A stretch of DNA of 64,000 nt from Nocardia flavorosea (GTDB lineage Bacteria; Actinomycetota; Actinomycetes; Mycobacteriales; Mycobacteriaceae). The notes below the pieces were generated by a model that saw only the letters and a list, made by a program, of their open reading frames with translations, was not told where the DNA came from and ran no database searches. Positions 1-9,206 of this stretch are shown in pieces; the first letter of the stretch is position 1, and each line of letters begins with the position of its first letter. The stretch lies in the NCBI RefSeq assembly GCF_015477805.1, contig NZ_JADLQL010000005.1, positions 62,001-126,000 on the forward strand, in the 5' to 3' direction. The position numbers and the translations under genes were made by a program.

Positions 1-2
1 TC

Positions 3-665
3 GGCCGGCCGGACGGCCGCCGCCGCTGGCTGAGTGTGTCGAGCCGACTGCTGGCTCCCGACGAGCCCGGTGCGGCGGCGGTGTGCTCGTTCACCGATAT
101 CACCGAGTATCTGGCCGGCCGCCGCCAGCTCGAATACCAGGCCACCCACGATCCGCTGACCGGACTGGCCAATCGGTCGCTCATCCTGTCGCAGCTGTCG
201 GGGGCGCTGGCCGCCAGCGGGGCGCACCGCCGAGTGTCCACCGTGATGTTCATCGATCTGGACGGCTTCAAATCGATCAACGACACGATGGGCCACGCCA
301 TCGGCGATACGGTGCTGCGGATCGTGGCCCACCGGTTGCAGCGCGCACTGCGGGCCGAAGACCTCGTCGGCCGCCTCGGCGGTGACGAATTCCTCGTCCT
401 GCTGGCCGGGCGCCCCGGCGACGGCGAACTCGAACCGCTGGTGCAGCGGCTGCGCGCGGCCATGGCGGAACCGATCGTCGCGCGCGGGCACCGGATCGCG
501 GTCAATGCCTCCATCGGGGTCACCACACTCGAACCGGGCGATACCCGCACGCCGGAAGCGGTACTGCACGACGCCGATATTGCGATGTACGAAGCCAAAC
601 CGCCGGGCCGCCACGATGCCACCCGCGGGCGGGGGCTGCGCGGCGACAACAGCAACGTCTCCTGA
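3..665 (+). CDS. Diguanylate cyclase (PAS-GGDEF), 5'-truncated by window edge
   Basis: The reading frame is open from the first bases of the window, so the start lies upstream. The visible part begins with the tail of a PAS-like sensor fold (GRRRWLSV..VCSFTDITE), then the usual connector ATHDPLTGLANR and a GGDEF domain with an intact GRLGGDEF active-site loop. GGDEF proteins condense two GTP into cyclic di-GMP. No EAL phosphodiesterase domain follows; the protein ends about 60 residues after the last conserved block. A GTG at 36 could be read as a start but would cut the PAS domain in half. The signal sensed cannot be told from this fragment. Confidence 0.85.
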   Translation, partial: GRPDGRRRWLSVSSRLLAPDEPGAAAVCSFTDITEYLAGRRQLEYQATHDPLTGLANRSLILSQLSGALAASGAHRRVSTVMFIDLDGFKSINDTMGHAIGDTVLRIVAHRLQRALRAEDLVGRLGGDEFLVLLAGRPGDGELEPLVQRLRAAMAEPIVARGHRIAVNASIGVTTLEPGDTRTPEAVLHDADIAMYEAKPPGRHDATRGRGLRGDNSNVS

Positions 666-811
666 CAACAGGCCGCCGACCTGCGCAAACTTCATGTCGC
701 CGGAGTCGGCAGTAGACTCGACAACTCTGTGCACACCACAGCGCGACGGGTGCACTACACATTTTCGTGTCCGCCGAACTTGTCCCGCCGTGGGTGAGAA
801 GGAGCCAGAAC

Positions 812-3142
812 TTGCCCGACAACCGCACCCAGGAACGCGCAGGCGCCCTGGACGCCGCCGAGTCACCGCAGGATGCGGCGACCCGTGATATCGATCAGGA
901 GCAGGCGCACCTGTCGGTGCTGTACGACCGGCTGGACGGTATGCGCGCCTACGCCGACCAGCGGTTGCGCACGGTACTGCTGGAAACCGGCGGCACCCCG
1001 CAGGCGCGTACCGAACGAGAGTCGTTCACCCAGCTCTACACCGAGGATCTGGCCAAATACGATGCCGCCGAGCACGGCCTGTGCTTCGGCCGGATCGATC
1101 TCACCGACGGCGAGGACGGTCCCGAACAGCGCTATATCGGCCGCCTCGGCATCCTCGACGAGGACAACGACTACGAAACCCTGCTCCTGGACTGGCGCGC
1201 CCCGCTGGCCCGGCCGTTCTACCTGGCCACCACCGCCGCGCCCGACGGCGTGGCCCGCCGGCGCCATATCCGCTCCCGCAACCGCCGGGTGACCGCGGTC
1301 AACGACGAGTATCTGGACCTCGACGCCGCCCGCCGCGCCGGTGTCACCGCCTCCGACGGCGGGGTCGGCAGCGAGAGCGCCCTGCTCGCGGCCCTGAACG
1401 CCGCCCGCACCGGGCATATGTCCGACATCGTGGAAACCATCCAGACCGAGCAGGACGCGATCATCCGCGCCGAGCACAAGAGCGTGCTGGTGGTGCAGGG
1501 CGGGCCGGGTACCGGTAAGACCGCGGTCGCGCTGCACCGCGCCGCATACCTGCTCTACACCTATCGCCAGCAGTTGGCGAAGAGCGGTGTGCTGATCATC
1601 GGCCCCAATGCCACCTTCCTCGACTACATCGGCCAGGTCCTGCCGTCCCTCGGTGAGACCGGCGTGCTGCTGTCCACCATCGGCGACCTGTACCCGGGAG
1701 TGAAGGCGACCCTGGAGGATTCGCTGCGCGCGGGCGAGATCAAGGGGTCGCTGCAGGTTCTCGACATCCTGAAGAACGCCGTCCGCGACCGGCAGGAGGT
1801 GCCGCGCGAACCCATCACCCTGACCTTCGACGGCTATCCGGTGACCCTGGACCGCAAAATCGTGACCCGCGCCCGGGGCCGGGCCCGCTCATCGCGCCGT
1901 CCGCACAATCTGGCCCGGCCGATCTTCGTCTCGATGGTGATCGAAGCACTCACCGACCAGCTGGCGCAGACCATGGGCGCCGACCCGCTGGGCGGTGGCC
2001 GCAGTCTGCTCAGCGCCGCCGATCTCAGCGAGATCAGCGACGAACTACGCGCCGACGCCACGGTCACCCGGGTGCTGGCCGAATTGTGGCCGCTGCTCAC
2101 TCCGCAGCAGGTTCTCGGCGATCTGCTCGCCGATCCCGAACGGCTCGACCGCGCCGCCGGCAAAATCCTCGACCCTGCCGACCGCGCAGAACTCCTGCGC
2201 ACCGGCAGCGGCGAGTTCAGCGCCGCCGACGCGCCACTGCTCGACGAACTCGCCGAACTCCTGGGCACCGACGACGCAGAGGAACGCGAACGGGCCCGGC
2301 GGCGGTGGCGCGCCCAGCTCGCCGAGGCCCAGGATGCCCTGGACATCCTGACCGGTTCGGCCCCGCAGGATCTGGAGGACGAACTCGACCCGGAGATCCT
2401 GATGGCCTACGACCTGATCGATGCGAGCCAGCTCGCCGAACGTCAGCAGGTTCGCAACCGGCAGACCACCGCCGAACGGGCGGCCGGCGACCGCAGCTGG
2501 ACCTACGGGCATGTGATCGTGGACGAGGCACAGGAACTATCGGAAATGGCCTGGCGCATGGTGATGCGCCGGATCCCGAACCGGTGGGTCACCGTGGTCG
2601 GGGATATCGCACAGACGGGCGACCCGGCGGGCGCGCATTCGTGGGCGCAGATGCTGGAACCCTATGTGGCCAAACGCTGGAAACGCACGGAGCTGACGGT
2701 GAACTACCGCACGCCGGCCGAGATCATGGCGGTCGCCGCGGATGTGCTGGCCGCGATCGACCCCACTGCCCAGGTCCCGCGCTCGGTGCGGGAAACGGGC
2801 TGCGTACCGCGCGCGCATCGGGTGGCCGCGGCGGAGATCGCGGCGACACTGGCCGGTCTGCTCGCCGCGGAGCAGGGCCCGGGCACCGCGGCGGTACTGG
2901 CCCCGGCCGAGCACGTCGGCGAGCTGGCCGAGCTGGCCGGTGAATCGGTGCGGGTACTGACGGTGACCGAGGCCAAGGGCCTGGAATTCGATGCGGTGTA
3001 CCTGGTGGAGCCGAGCGCGGTGATCGCCGAGTCACCGCGCGGCCGAAACGATCTGTACGTCGCCCTCACTCGCGCGACCCAGCGGCTCACCGTGGTGCAC
3101 AGTGCCGACCTCCCGCCCGAACTGGGTCGACTCGCCCACTGA
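812..3142 (+). CDS. helD: HelD-type RNA polymerase-recycling ATPase (UvrD/Rep superfamily)
   Basis: A 776-residue superfamily-1 helicase-like protein. The P-loop GGPGTGKT lies near residue 230 and the Walker B VDEAQELSEMAW near 570. Further conserved blocks are ELTVNYRTPAEIM and a C-terminal TKGLEFDAV..YVALTRA. The N-terminal ~200 residues with YIGRLGI..LLLDWRAPLARPFY match, from memory, the class II HelD of Mycobacterium smegmatis, which enters the RNA polymerase channels and removes stalled enzyme or nucleic acid. TTG at 812 was chosen because AAGGAG sits 7 nt upstream; an in-frame GTG at 767 lacks a good ribosome site. I see no rifamycin-associated element of the kind found before helR. 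It is followed by a long non-coding stretch and a convergent stress gene. Confidence 0.85.
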   Translation: MPDNRTQERAGALDAAESPQDAATRDIDQEQAHLSVLYDRLDGMRAYADQRLRTVLLETGGTPQARTERESFTQLYTEDLAKYDAAEHGLCFGRIDLTDGEDGPEQRYIGRLGILDEDNDYETLLLDWRAPLARPFYLATTAAPDGVARRRHIRSRNRRVTAVNDEYLDLDAARRAGVTASDGGVGSESALLAALNAARTGHMSDIVETIQTEQDAIIRAEHKSVLVVQGGPGTGKTAVALHRAAYLLYTYRQQLAKSGVLIIGPNATFLDYIGQVLPSLGETGVLLSTIGDLYPGVKATLEDSLRAGEIKGSLQVLDILKNAVRDRQEVPREPITLTFDGYPVTLDRKIVTRARGRARSSRRPHNLARPIFVSMVIEALTDQLAQTMGADPLGGGRSLLSAADLSEISDELRADATVTRVLAELWPLLTPQQVLGDLLADPERLDRAAGKILDPADRAELLRTGSGEFSAADAPLLDELAELLGTDDAEERERARRRWRAQLAEAQDALDILTGSAPQDLEDELDPEILMAYDLIDASQLAERQQVRNRQTTAERAAGDRSWTYGHVIVDEAQELSEMAWRMVMRRIPNRWVTVVGDIAQTGDPAGAHSWAQMLEPYVAKRWKRTELTVNYRTPAEIMAVAADVLAAIDPTAQVPRSVRETGCVPRAHRVAAAEIAATLAGLLAAEQGPGTAAVLAPAEHVGELAELAGESVRVLTVTEAKGLEFDAVYLVEPSAVIAESPRGRNDLYVALTRATQRLTVVHSADLPPELGRLAH

Positions 3143-3480
3143 CCCGGACCGCGTTCGACCGCGCCGGGCGTGCGGCGTCGTCGGACATTCGACCGAAACC
3201 GAGCATTGGACCGGATCGGGCGCTCGACCACGCCGGGCGTGCTCGCCGACCGGTACGAGTTCAGAGCCGGCCATCAGCCCCGGCCCGGGCCGCCCGGCGA
3301 CACCGACCATCGAAGGGACCGCTCCGAGCATCCCCGTGCCGTGAGTTGCACCACCCGAGTCGGTCGGTCGGGCCGGCGAGCGATGCACCCCTGCTTCAGT
3401 ACGGAAAGTTCGCGGCACCGGTCGGGCTGAAGCCGGTTTTGTGGCGTGCCGCCCGGATGCACCGGTCGGCTGTGCCCCAC
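3143..3480. other. Intergenic region without supported gene
   Basis: About 340 bp between the end of helD and the terminator palindrome. It contains two imperfect copies of a CGACCrCGCCGGGCGTGC segment (around 3156 and 3222). No open frame with a ribosome site or recognisable product was found on either strand. Confidence 0.6.
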
Positions 3481-3528
3481 CCGCATTTCGCCCCGCCCGG
3501 AACATGTTCCGGGCGGGGCGAAATGCGG
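3481..3528. terminator. 48-bp perfect palindrome, bidirectional terminator
   Basis: Two 24-nt arms are exact reverse complements with no spacer (left arm starts CCGCATTTCG, centre AACATGTT). It lies 12 bp beyond the stop codon of the minus-strand universal stress gene and downstream of helD on the other strand, the position expected for a shared terminator of convergent genes. There is no T-run, which is common for actinobacterial hairpins. Confidence 0.8.
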
Positions 3529-3540
3529 CCGTTGCGCGGC

Positions 3541-3993
3541 TCAGCGCACCGTGTGCACGATCAGGACATCGGATTTCGATTTCCGCGCCACATCCGAGGG
3601 CACCGAACCCAGCAATCGCCCGGCCAGCGTATTCAGGCCCCGGTTACCGACCACGAGAAGATCGGCCTGTGTTTCCTTGACCAGGTCCAGCAGGGATTCG
3701 ACCGGTTCTCCGACGATCGCCTTCTCGACGATCTCCTTGGCGCCGGCCGCCACGGCCCGATCCCGGGCGGTGCGCAGAATCTCGTTGGTGGGCGCCGAAC
3801 CACGAACCTGATATGCCTCGTCCTTGAGCATATCGCTCGCGGCGGCGACGTCACGGTCGTCGGTCGGGTAGTAGGCGCAGGCCACGATCAGTGTCGAACC
3901 CGCAGCTCCCGCCAATGCGGCGGCCTTGTCCACGGCGACGTACGACGAGTCCGAGCCGTCGGTACCGACGACAATGGTCCGGTAGGCGGTCAT
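3541..3993 (-). CDS. Universal stress protein, Rv1636 type
   Basis: A 150-residue single UspA domain. It starts MTAYRTIVVGTDGSDSS and carries the ATP-binding-type loop GNRGLNTLAGRLLGSVPSDVARKSKSDVLIVHT near the C-terminus. It resembles, from memory, M. tuberculosis Rv1636, a small soluble Usp reported to bind cAMP. Start chosen at 3993 because GGAGGAGAG lies just upstream; longer frames add a low-complexity leader without support. Transcribed alone, with a 48-bp palindrome as terminator. I see no DosR-type box in the 340 bp upstream. Confidence 0.88.
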   Translation of the reverse strand: MTAYRTIVVGTDGSDSSYVAVDKAAALAGAAGSTLIVACAYYPTDDRDVAAASDMLKDEAYQVRGSAPTNEILRTARDRAVAAGAKEIVEKAIVGEPVESLLDLVKETQADLLVVGNRGLNTLAGRLLGSVPSDVARKSKSDVLIVHTVR

Positions 3994-4330
3994 TCTCTCC
4001 TCCAACTGTGCGGGGTATAAACGCGGCTGCACCGAACGCTGCCGGAAAGTCGGCAACGGCGCAGCGACTGCGTAGACCATAGCCGTAACAGAGGCCCGAG
4101 TAACTGGATTCGTTCTACATCACATTGCGCCGTGGCGGCATCGGTGTTTCACATTTTTGCCGACGGCGGCGACAGCGGCCGTATCTACCTGGACGTTCCC
4201 GTCACCACGCGAACGAACATGTGACACGTCACAAGAAGGGCGAACACCATTGTCGCCGTGGGATTTTCCTCACAGCGTGGCCGTACCCGGGGACCGCACC
4301 GGTTCACCGAATTGCGAATACGGGCCACGG
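3994..4330. other. Intergenic region upstream of the stress-protein gene
   Basis: Holds the promoter of the minus-strand stress gene and the 3' flank of the DoxX gene. The only ordered element seen is TGTGACACGTCACA at 4220-4233, two perfect inverted hexamers separated by two bases. No supported gene. Confidence 0.5.
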
Positions 4331-4738
4331 TCAGAACAGCGGACCGGTAATCGTCAGCCCCAATTCCTCGGTATGCGCGAAAAAGCCGAACAGCATCACC
4401 AGGGCGCCCGCGAGCGCCAGGTCCTTGTTGAACTGGATGGTCTCCGACTGGGTCGCTTCCGGATCGGTTTCCTTCCAGAAACTGTGCATCATGATCATGG
4501 TGGGCACGATCATCACCAGCAACAGCAAGGCGCCCAGATCCGCCCAGATTCCCAGCAGAATGCTGATACTCCCGAGCAACATGAGCACACCCGAGGCCCG
4601 GACCGCCATCTCCGGCATGGGTACGCCCTTGGACTGCGCGTAGCCGGCCATGGCTTTCGTCTGGGTGAAATGCCCCAGCGCCGAGCTCAGGAAAAGGATG
4701 ACGAACATCACCCGGCCGATCAATACCACGACATCCAT
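4331..4738 (-). CDS. DoxX family membrane protein
   Basis: 135 residues with four predicted hydrophobic segments (about 3-22, 48-85 in two parts, 108-130). The N-terminal GRVMFVILFLSSALGHFTQ and the YAQSKGVPMPEMAVRASGVLMLLGS block are typical of the DoxX/SURF4-like family. These small integral membrane proteins have poorly defined roles; some belong to redox or stress-linked membrane complexes. It lies 57 bp downstream of the AraC-type regulator gene on the same strand and may be co-transcribed with it. Confidence 0.8.
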   Translation of the reverse strand: MDVVVLIGRVMFVILFLSSALGHFTQTKAMAGYAQSKGVPMPEMAVRASGVLMLLGSISILLGIWADLGALLLLVMIVPTMIMMHSFWKETDPEATQSETIQFNKDLALAGALVMLFGFFAHTEELGLTITGPLF

Positions 4739-4795
4739 GTGCAGCTCCTAGCTCTCGCCGACGGGTACCGCTTACATGTCGAATCCGAAATCCGA

Positions 4796-5674
4796 TTATG
4801 AGGCAGGCAGCACCTTGGAAGTCACCTCATCGCGCGAGCGTAACGAATTCTTGGCATATTCCAGCGGTGCCATTCCGACCTCGGCGGCGAACTCGCGGGT
4901 GAAATGGGCCTGATCGAAATACCCCAGGTCGGCAGCGAGCGCGGCGAGATCGGCGGTGCGGCCGCGGGCGAGCAGATCCGCACCGTCCTGCAGCCGGTAC
5001 CGGCGCAACACCCATTTCGGTCCCGCACCGATGTACCGGCGGAACAGCCGCTGCAGCGTTCGCGCCGAAACACCGAAACGCTCGGTGACGCGATCGACCC
5101 GGGTGAGCTCCGGATCGTTCGCCATCGCGGCCGCGATCCGCAGCACGAGCCGGTAGTTCGGGTCGGCGCGCCGGGGGCGGATACTCAGATAGTCCTCCAC
5201 CAGCCGGCGCCGGTCGGTATCGGCGGGCGTGGCCAGCACCTGATCGGCGAGATCGCCGATATCGGGCAGTACGTCCGCGGCGGGCACGGCCCGGTCCCGC
5301 AGCCCGCACACGTCGACACCGGTGAAAGCCCCGAATCCGCCGGGGCGGAATCGCACCCCGAAGGTCTCCCCGCGACCGGCGAGCTCCCGGACGAATTTCC
5401 GGGTGCACACACCGTTGACGAACCCCCCGTAACGATCACCGTCGCGCTCGAAAGTGAGATGCACACACGGAAACGGGAGCACCTCGGCAAAGTAGGGCGC
5501 ACGCCCGCGCATATCCCAGCGCACGGCCCAATACCACTCGACGTAATCGGCCACCGCCGCCCCGGGTGCCAACCGCTCCAGGGTGCGATAACGCTCCTGT
5601 TCGTGCGGATGCAGAATCGCCTTCCGATCGCCCGGTGCGGGCGCGGGGCGCGGTGCGAATCCCGGGCCGCTCAC
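4796..5674 (-). CDS. AraC family transcriptional regulator
   Basis: 292 residues. The N-terminal ~150 residues form a cupin-like sensing region with the EWYWAVRWDMRG and VLPFPCVHLTFERDG blocks seen in a subgroup of AraC proteins. The C-terminal ~100 residues hold the two-helix-turn-helix AraC DNA-binding domain (FGVSARTLQRLFRRYIGAGPKWVLRRYRLQ and DLGYFDQAHFTREF). Starts with GTG. It is divergent from the VOC-domain gene across 140 bp, so that gene and the DoxX gene are the likeliest targets. The ligand is unknown. Confidence 0.85.
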   Translation of the reverse strand: MSGPGFAPRPAPAPGDRKAILHPHEQERYRTLERLAPGAAVADYVEWYWAVRWDMRGRAPYFAEVLPFPCVHLTFERDGDRYGGFVNGVCTRKFVRELAGRGETFGVRFRPGGFGAFTGVDVCGLRDRAVPAADVLPDIGDLADQVLATPADTDRRRLVEDYLSIRPRRADPNYRLVLRIAAAMANDPELTRVDRVTERFGVSARTLQRLFRRYIGAGPKWVLRRYRLQDGADLLARGRTADLAALAADLGYFDQAHFTREFAAEVGMAPLEYAKNSLRSRDEVTSKVLPAS

Positions 5675-5814
5675 GACACCGGTCCCGGGCTACGGGGCGG
5701 TTGTTCAGCGATTCCGTCCGCTGCATGCAGTCGGGCACGCCGAGATCCGCCGGCATGGGAAACCTGTCGCTTTCTTACAAGAACCCTTCGATTCACCTCG
5801 GCAGACTCGAACAC

Positions 5815-6285
5815 ATGAGCGAAACAGTGAATCCGATTCCCGACGGCTACCACTCGATCAACGTGTTCATCGCCGTTTCGGACGGCAACGCCGCGATCGA
5901 TTTCTACAGTGCCGTCTTCGGCGCCGAGGTGATCTCCCGCAACGATATGCCCGGCGGCCAGCCCGCCCATGCCGAACTGCAGATCGGCGATTCGACGATC
6001 CAGATGGGTATGCCGGTACCGGACCAGAACGTACTGGCCCCCACCGGCGAATGGGTACACACCTCGCTGGTGCACTACTGCCCGGATGTCGACGCGGTCA
6101 TCGCCCGCGCCCGCGAGCACGGCGCGAAGGTCGCCGAAGATCCGGCCACCTTCGTCACCGGTGACCGCTACGGCGCCCTGCTCGACCCGTTCGGCCACCG
6201 GTGGGTGGTGATGACCCGCGTGGAAGACGTCTCCCGCGAGGAGGCCGAACGGCGGGTCGACGAATGGATGGCCGCCCAGGGCTGA
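5815..6285 (+). CDS. VOC (glyoxalase/PhnB-like) family protein
   Basis: 156 residues with the paired beta-alpha-beta-beta-beta modules of the vicinal oxygen chelate fold: SINVFIAVSDGNAAIDFYSAVFGAEV, then LVHYCPDVDAVIARAREHGAKV and DRYGALLDPFGHRWVVMTRV. The arrangement is that of PhnB-like or DUF1428-like proteins, whose substrates are mostly unknown. Start at the ATG of MSETVNPIPDGYHS. Divergent from the AraC regulator, which suggests control by it. Ends 23 bp before the stop codon of the convergent uvrB. Confidence 0.85.
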   Translation: MSETVNPIPDGYHSINVFIAVSDGNAAIDFYSAVFGAEVISRNDMPGGQPAHAELQIGDSTIQMGMPVPDQNVLAPTGEWVHTSLVHYCPDVDAVIARAREHGAKVAEDPATFVTGDRYGALLDPFGHRWVVMTRVEDVSREEAERRVDEWMAAQG

Positions 6286-6308
6286 CCGTCCGCGGGAACA
6301 CGGCGCGG

Positions 6309-8501
6309 TCATTTCAAACCGGCCGCGTCCATACCGCGCAGCTCCTTCTTCAAGTCGGCGATTTCGTCGCGGAGCCGGCCCGCGAGCTCGAACTGCAGTT
6401 CGCGGGCCGCGTTCATCATCTGATCGGTCAGTTCGGCCACCAGATCGGCCAGTTCGGCCCGCGGCATCGACTTGATATCGCGCCCCTCCACGATGCCCGC
6501 GCTCACCGCCCGGCCCGGTTCGCCCTGGGCCCGCCGGCCGCGGCTGGCATTACGGCCCGATCCGCCCACCGCCACCTCGTCGTCGGCTTCGGAGTAGACC
6601 TGATCGAGAATATCGGCGATCTTCTTGCGCAGCGGCTGCGGATCGATCCCCATTTCCGCGTTGTAGGCAAGCTGTTTGGCCCGGCGGCGTTCGGTCTCGT
6701 CGATGGCGTCACGCATCGAGTCGGTGATCTTGTCGGCATACATGTGTACCTCGCCCGAGACATTGCGGGCGGCGCGGCCGATCGTCTGGATGAGGCTTTT
6801 GGTACTGCGCAGGAACCCTTCCTTATCGGCGTCCAGGATCGCCACCAGCGATACCTCGGGCAGATCCAGCCCCTCCCGCAACAGGTTGATACCGACCAGC
6901 ACGTCGTACTCGCCGAGGCGTAGCTGGCGCAGCAGCTCGACGCGGCGCAGGGTATCGATCTCGGAGTGCAGATAGCGCACGCGCAGGCCCAGCCCGAGCA
7001 GATAGTCGGTGAGATCCTCGGCCATCTTCTTGGTGAGCGTGGTGACCAGGACCCGCTCGTCGCGTTCGATCCGCAGCCGGACCTCGTGCACCAGATCGTC
7101 GATCTGGCCCTTGGTGGGTTTGACCACCACCTGCGGATCGACCAGACCGGTGGGACGGATGACCTGTTCGACCACCTCGCCACCGGCGCGGCCGAGTTCG
7201 TAATCGCCCGGCGTGGCCGAAAGGTACACCGCCTGACCGATCCGCTCGGCGAACTCCTCCCACGTCAACGGCCGGTTGTCCACCGCCGACGGCAGCCGGA
7301 AACCGTATTCGACGAGATTGCGCTTCCGCGACATATCGCCCTCGTACATACCGCCGATCTGCGGCACCGTGACATGCGATTCGTCGATGACCAGCAGGAA
7401 ATCGTCGGGGAAATAGTCGAGCAGGGTGGCCGGGGCCGAACCCGCGGGCCGCCCGTCGATATGCCGCGAATAGTTCTCGATACCCGAGCAGAAGCCGACC
7501 TGACGGATCATTTCCAGGTCGTATTGGGTGCGCATCCGCAACCGCTGCGCCTCGAGCAGTTTGCCTTTGCCCTCCAATTCGGCCAGCCGTTGTTCGAGCT
7601 CGGCTTCGATATCGGTCACCGCCCGGGCCATCCGATCGGGACCGGCCACATAGTGCGTGGCCGGGAAGATACGCACCATATCGACCTTGCGCACCACATC
7701 CCCGGTGAGCGGGTGCAGATAATACAGTTCCTCGATCTCGTCGCCGAAGAATTCGATCCGCACCGCCAGTTCCTCGTAGGACGGGATGATCTCGACGGTA
7801 TCGCCGCGCACCCGGAACGAACCCCTGGTGAACGACATATCGTTCCGCGTGTACTGGACGTCCACCAGCATGCGCAGGAACGCGTCCCGGTCGACCTCCG
7901 CGCCCACCTCCAGCAGCACCGACCGATCCAGATACGACTGCGGGGTGCCCAGACCGTAGATGCAGGACACCGACGCCACCACCACGACATCGCGCCGGGA
8001 CAGCAGTGCGGAGGTGGCCGAATGGCGCAGCCGCTCCACATCGTCGTTGATCGAGCTGTCCTTCTCGATATAGGTATCGGTCTGCGCGATATAGGCCTCG
8101 GGCTGGTAGTAGTCGTAGTAGGAGACGAAATACTCCACCGCGTTGTGCGGGAGCATTTCGCGCAGCTCGTTGGCCAGCTGCGCCGCGAGGGTTTTGTTCG
8201 GGGCCATCACCAGCGTGGGCCGCTGTAACCGTTCGATGAGCCAGGCCGTGGTGGCGGATTTACCGGTACCGGTGGCGCCCAGCAGCACCACATCGGGCTC
8301 CCCGGCCGTGATCCGGCGTTCCAGCTCGTCGATCGCGGCCGGCTGATCACCGGCAGGCCGGTACGGGCTGACGACCTCGAACCGCCCGCCGGTCCGCTCG
8401 ATCTCGCCGACCGGGCGGAACTCCGATTTCGCCAGGGGAGTCTGCCCGTCGGCCTCGGTGCCGGTGACGCCGGCCGCACGGAGTTCGGTTGCGAATGCCA
8501 T
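6309..8501 (-). CDS. uvrB: Excinuclease ABC subunit B
   Basis: 730 residues, close to 30 longer at the N-terminus than the M. tuberculosis protein as I recall it. UvrB is the damage-verifying helicase of nucleotide excision repair; it loads from UvrA2 and positions UvrC. The Walker A GATGTGKS is at residues 75-82, the beta-hairpin region YYDYYQPEAYIAQTDTY follows, then DESH and QTIGRAARN helicase motifs. A C-terminal UVR motif (LQFELAGRLRDEIADLKKEL) binds UvrC. A TAGTCT -10-like box 6 nt upstream of the ATG suggests a leaderless transcript. The gene runs opposite to the DUF402 gene, as in mycobacteria. Confidence 0.97.
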   Translation of the reverse strand: MAFATELRAAGVTGTEADGQTPLAKSEFRPVGEIERTGGRFEVVSPYRPAGDQPAAIDELERRITAGEPDVVLLGATGTGKSATTAWLIERLQRPTLVMAPNKTLAAQLANELREMLPHNAVEYFVSYYDYYQPEAYIAQTDTYIEKDSSINDDVERLRHSATSALLSRRDVVVVASVSCIYGLGTPQSYLDRSVLLEVGAEVDRDAFLRMLVDVQYTRNDMSFTRGSFRVRGDTVEIIPSYEELAVRIEFFGDEIEELYYLHPLTGDVVRKVDMVRIFPATHYVAGPDRMARAVTDIEAELEQRLAELEGKGKLLEAQRLRMRTQYDLEMIRQVGFCSGIENYSRHIDGRPAGSAPATLLDYFPDDFLLVIDESHVTVPQIGGMYEGDMSRKRNLVEYGFRLPSAVDNRPLTWEEFAERIGQAVYLSATPGDYELGRAGGEVVEQVIRPTGLVDPQVVVKPTKGQIDDLVHEVRLRIERDERVLVTTLTKKMAEDLTDYLLGLGLRVRYLHSEIDTLRRVELLRQLRLGEYDVLVGINLLREGLDLPEVSLVAILDADKEGFLRSTKSLIQTIGRAARNVSGEVHMYADKITDSMRDAIDETERRRAKQLAYNAEMGIDPQPLRKKIADILDQVYSEADDEVAVGGSGRNASRGRRAQGEPGRAVSAGIVEGRDIKSMPRAELADLVAELTDQMMNAARELQFELAGRLRDEIADLKKELRGMDAAGLK

Positions 8502-8624
8502 ATGCCCAGACTAAGCCCGACCACCGACACTCTCCCCGGCCTCCACCGCGGCAGCGGTCACACCGCCGGATGGGCGGATACGGCACCGAGCACAACACCG
8601 GCGGTCTGGGTAGATTCTGCAACT
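8502..8624. promoter_or_regulatory. Divergent promoter region uvrB / DUF402 gene
   Basis: On the minus strand TAGTCT (8513-8508) ends 6 nt before the uvrB ATG. On the plus strand TAGATT (8611-8616) ends 8 nt before the GTG at 8625. Both spacings put the transcription start on or next to the start codon, so both mRNAs are predicted leaderless. No -35 boxes are convincing. Confidence 0.5.
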
Positions 8625-9149
8625 GTGACCAATGCCGCCAGTGTGCATGTCCACCGGCCGAAGGTGGAGTACTTCGATATCGCGGAACTGACCAACACCG
8701 ACCCGAAAGGTTTCATCCGCACCGTCGAGCGCTACCACCTCGAGCCCTGGGGCCTGTACATGGCCCGCACCGCCGACCACCCCCAGTTCCACTACCTCGA
8801 ATCCTGGCTGCTGCCCACGCTCGGCATCCGCGCAACGGTGTTCCACTTCCGTCCGGCCCATCTACGCGACCAGGATTACTACATCGATATCGGGGAGTTC
8901 GGCGAGTTCGAACCGAAACGCTGGCGCTCGGTCGACCACTACCTGGACCTGGTGGTCCGGACGGGCCGGGAAACCCAGCTCCTGGATGTGGACGAACTGC
9001 TGGCCGCCCACGCCAGCGGCCTGCTCGACGCGGCCACCGCCGAGCAAGCCGTGGCCACCGCCACCCGCGCCATCGACGGTATCGCCGCCCACGGCCACGA
9101 CTTCCTGGCCTGGACCGAATCCTTGAGCATGCCTCTCACCTGGATGTGA
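8625..9149 (+). CDS. DUF402 domain-containing protein
   Basis: 174 residues. The central YYIDIGEFGEFEPKRWRSVDHYLDLVVRTGRETQLLDVDELLAA block is the DUF402 signature, a fold shared with nucleotide or nucleoside-diphosphate phosphatases such as Streptomyces SC4828-type proteins. Conserved acidic residues of that motif (D in YYIDIGEF, DVDEL) are present. Start taken at GTG 8625 because a TAGATT -10 box lies 8 nt upstream; a longer in-frame start at 8502 would overlap the promoter region. It sits between uvrB and coaE on the opposite strand, as the Rv1632c position does in M. tuberculosis. Confidence 0.8.
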   Translation: MTNAASVHVHRPKVEYFDIAELTNTDPKGFIRTVERYHLEPWGLYMARTADHPQFHYLESWLLPTLGIRATVFHFRPAHLRDQDYYIDIGEFGEFEPKRWRSVDHYLDLVVRTGRETQLLDVDELLAAHASGLLDAATAEQAVATATRAIDGIAAHGHDFLAWTESLSMPLTWM

Positions 9150-9206
9150 GTCTCCACGCTGCGCGCGGTTCCGAACCGGCCGGCCGGGGTTGTCGACAGT
9201 TCGTCC

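Noticed and set aside
4220..4233. TGTGACACGTCACA as a CRP/Cmr site for the stress-protein gene
   Set aside because: The half-sites are right but the spacer is 4 nt, not 6 as in TGTGAN6TCACA, and it lies more than 220 bp from the start codon.
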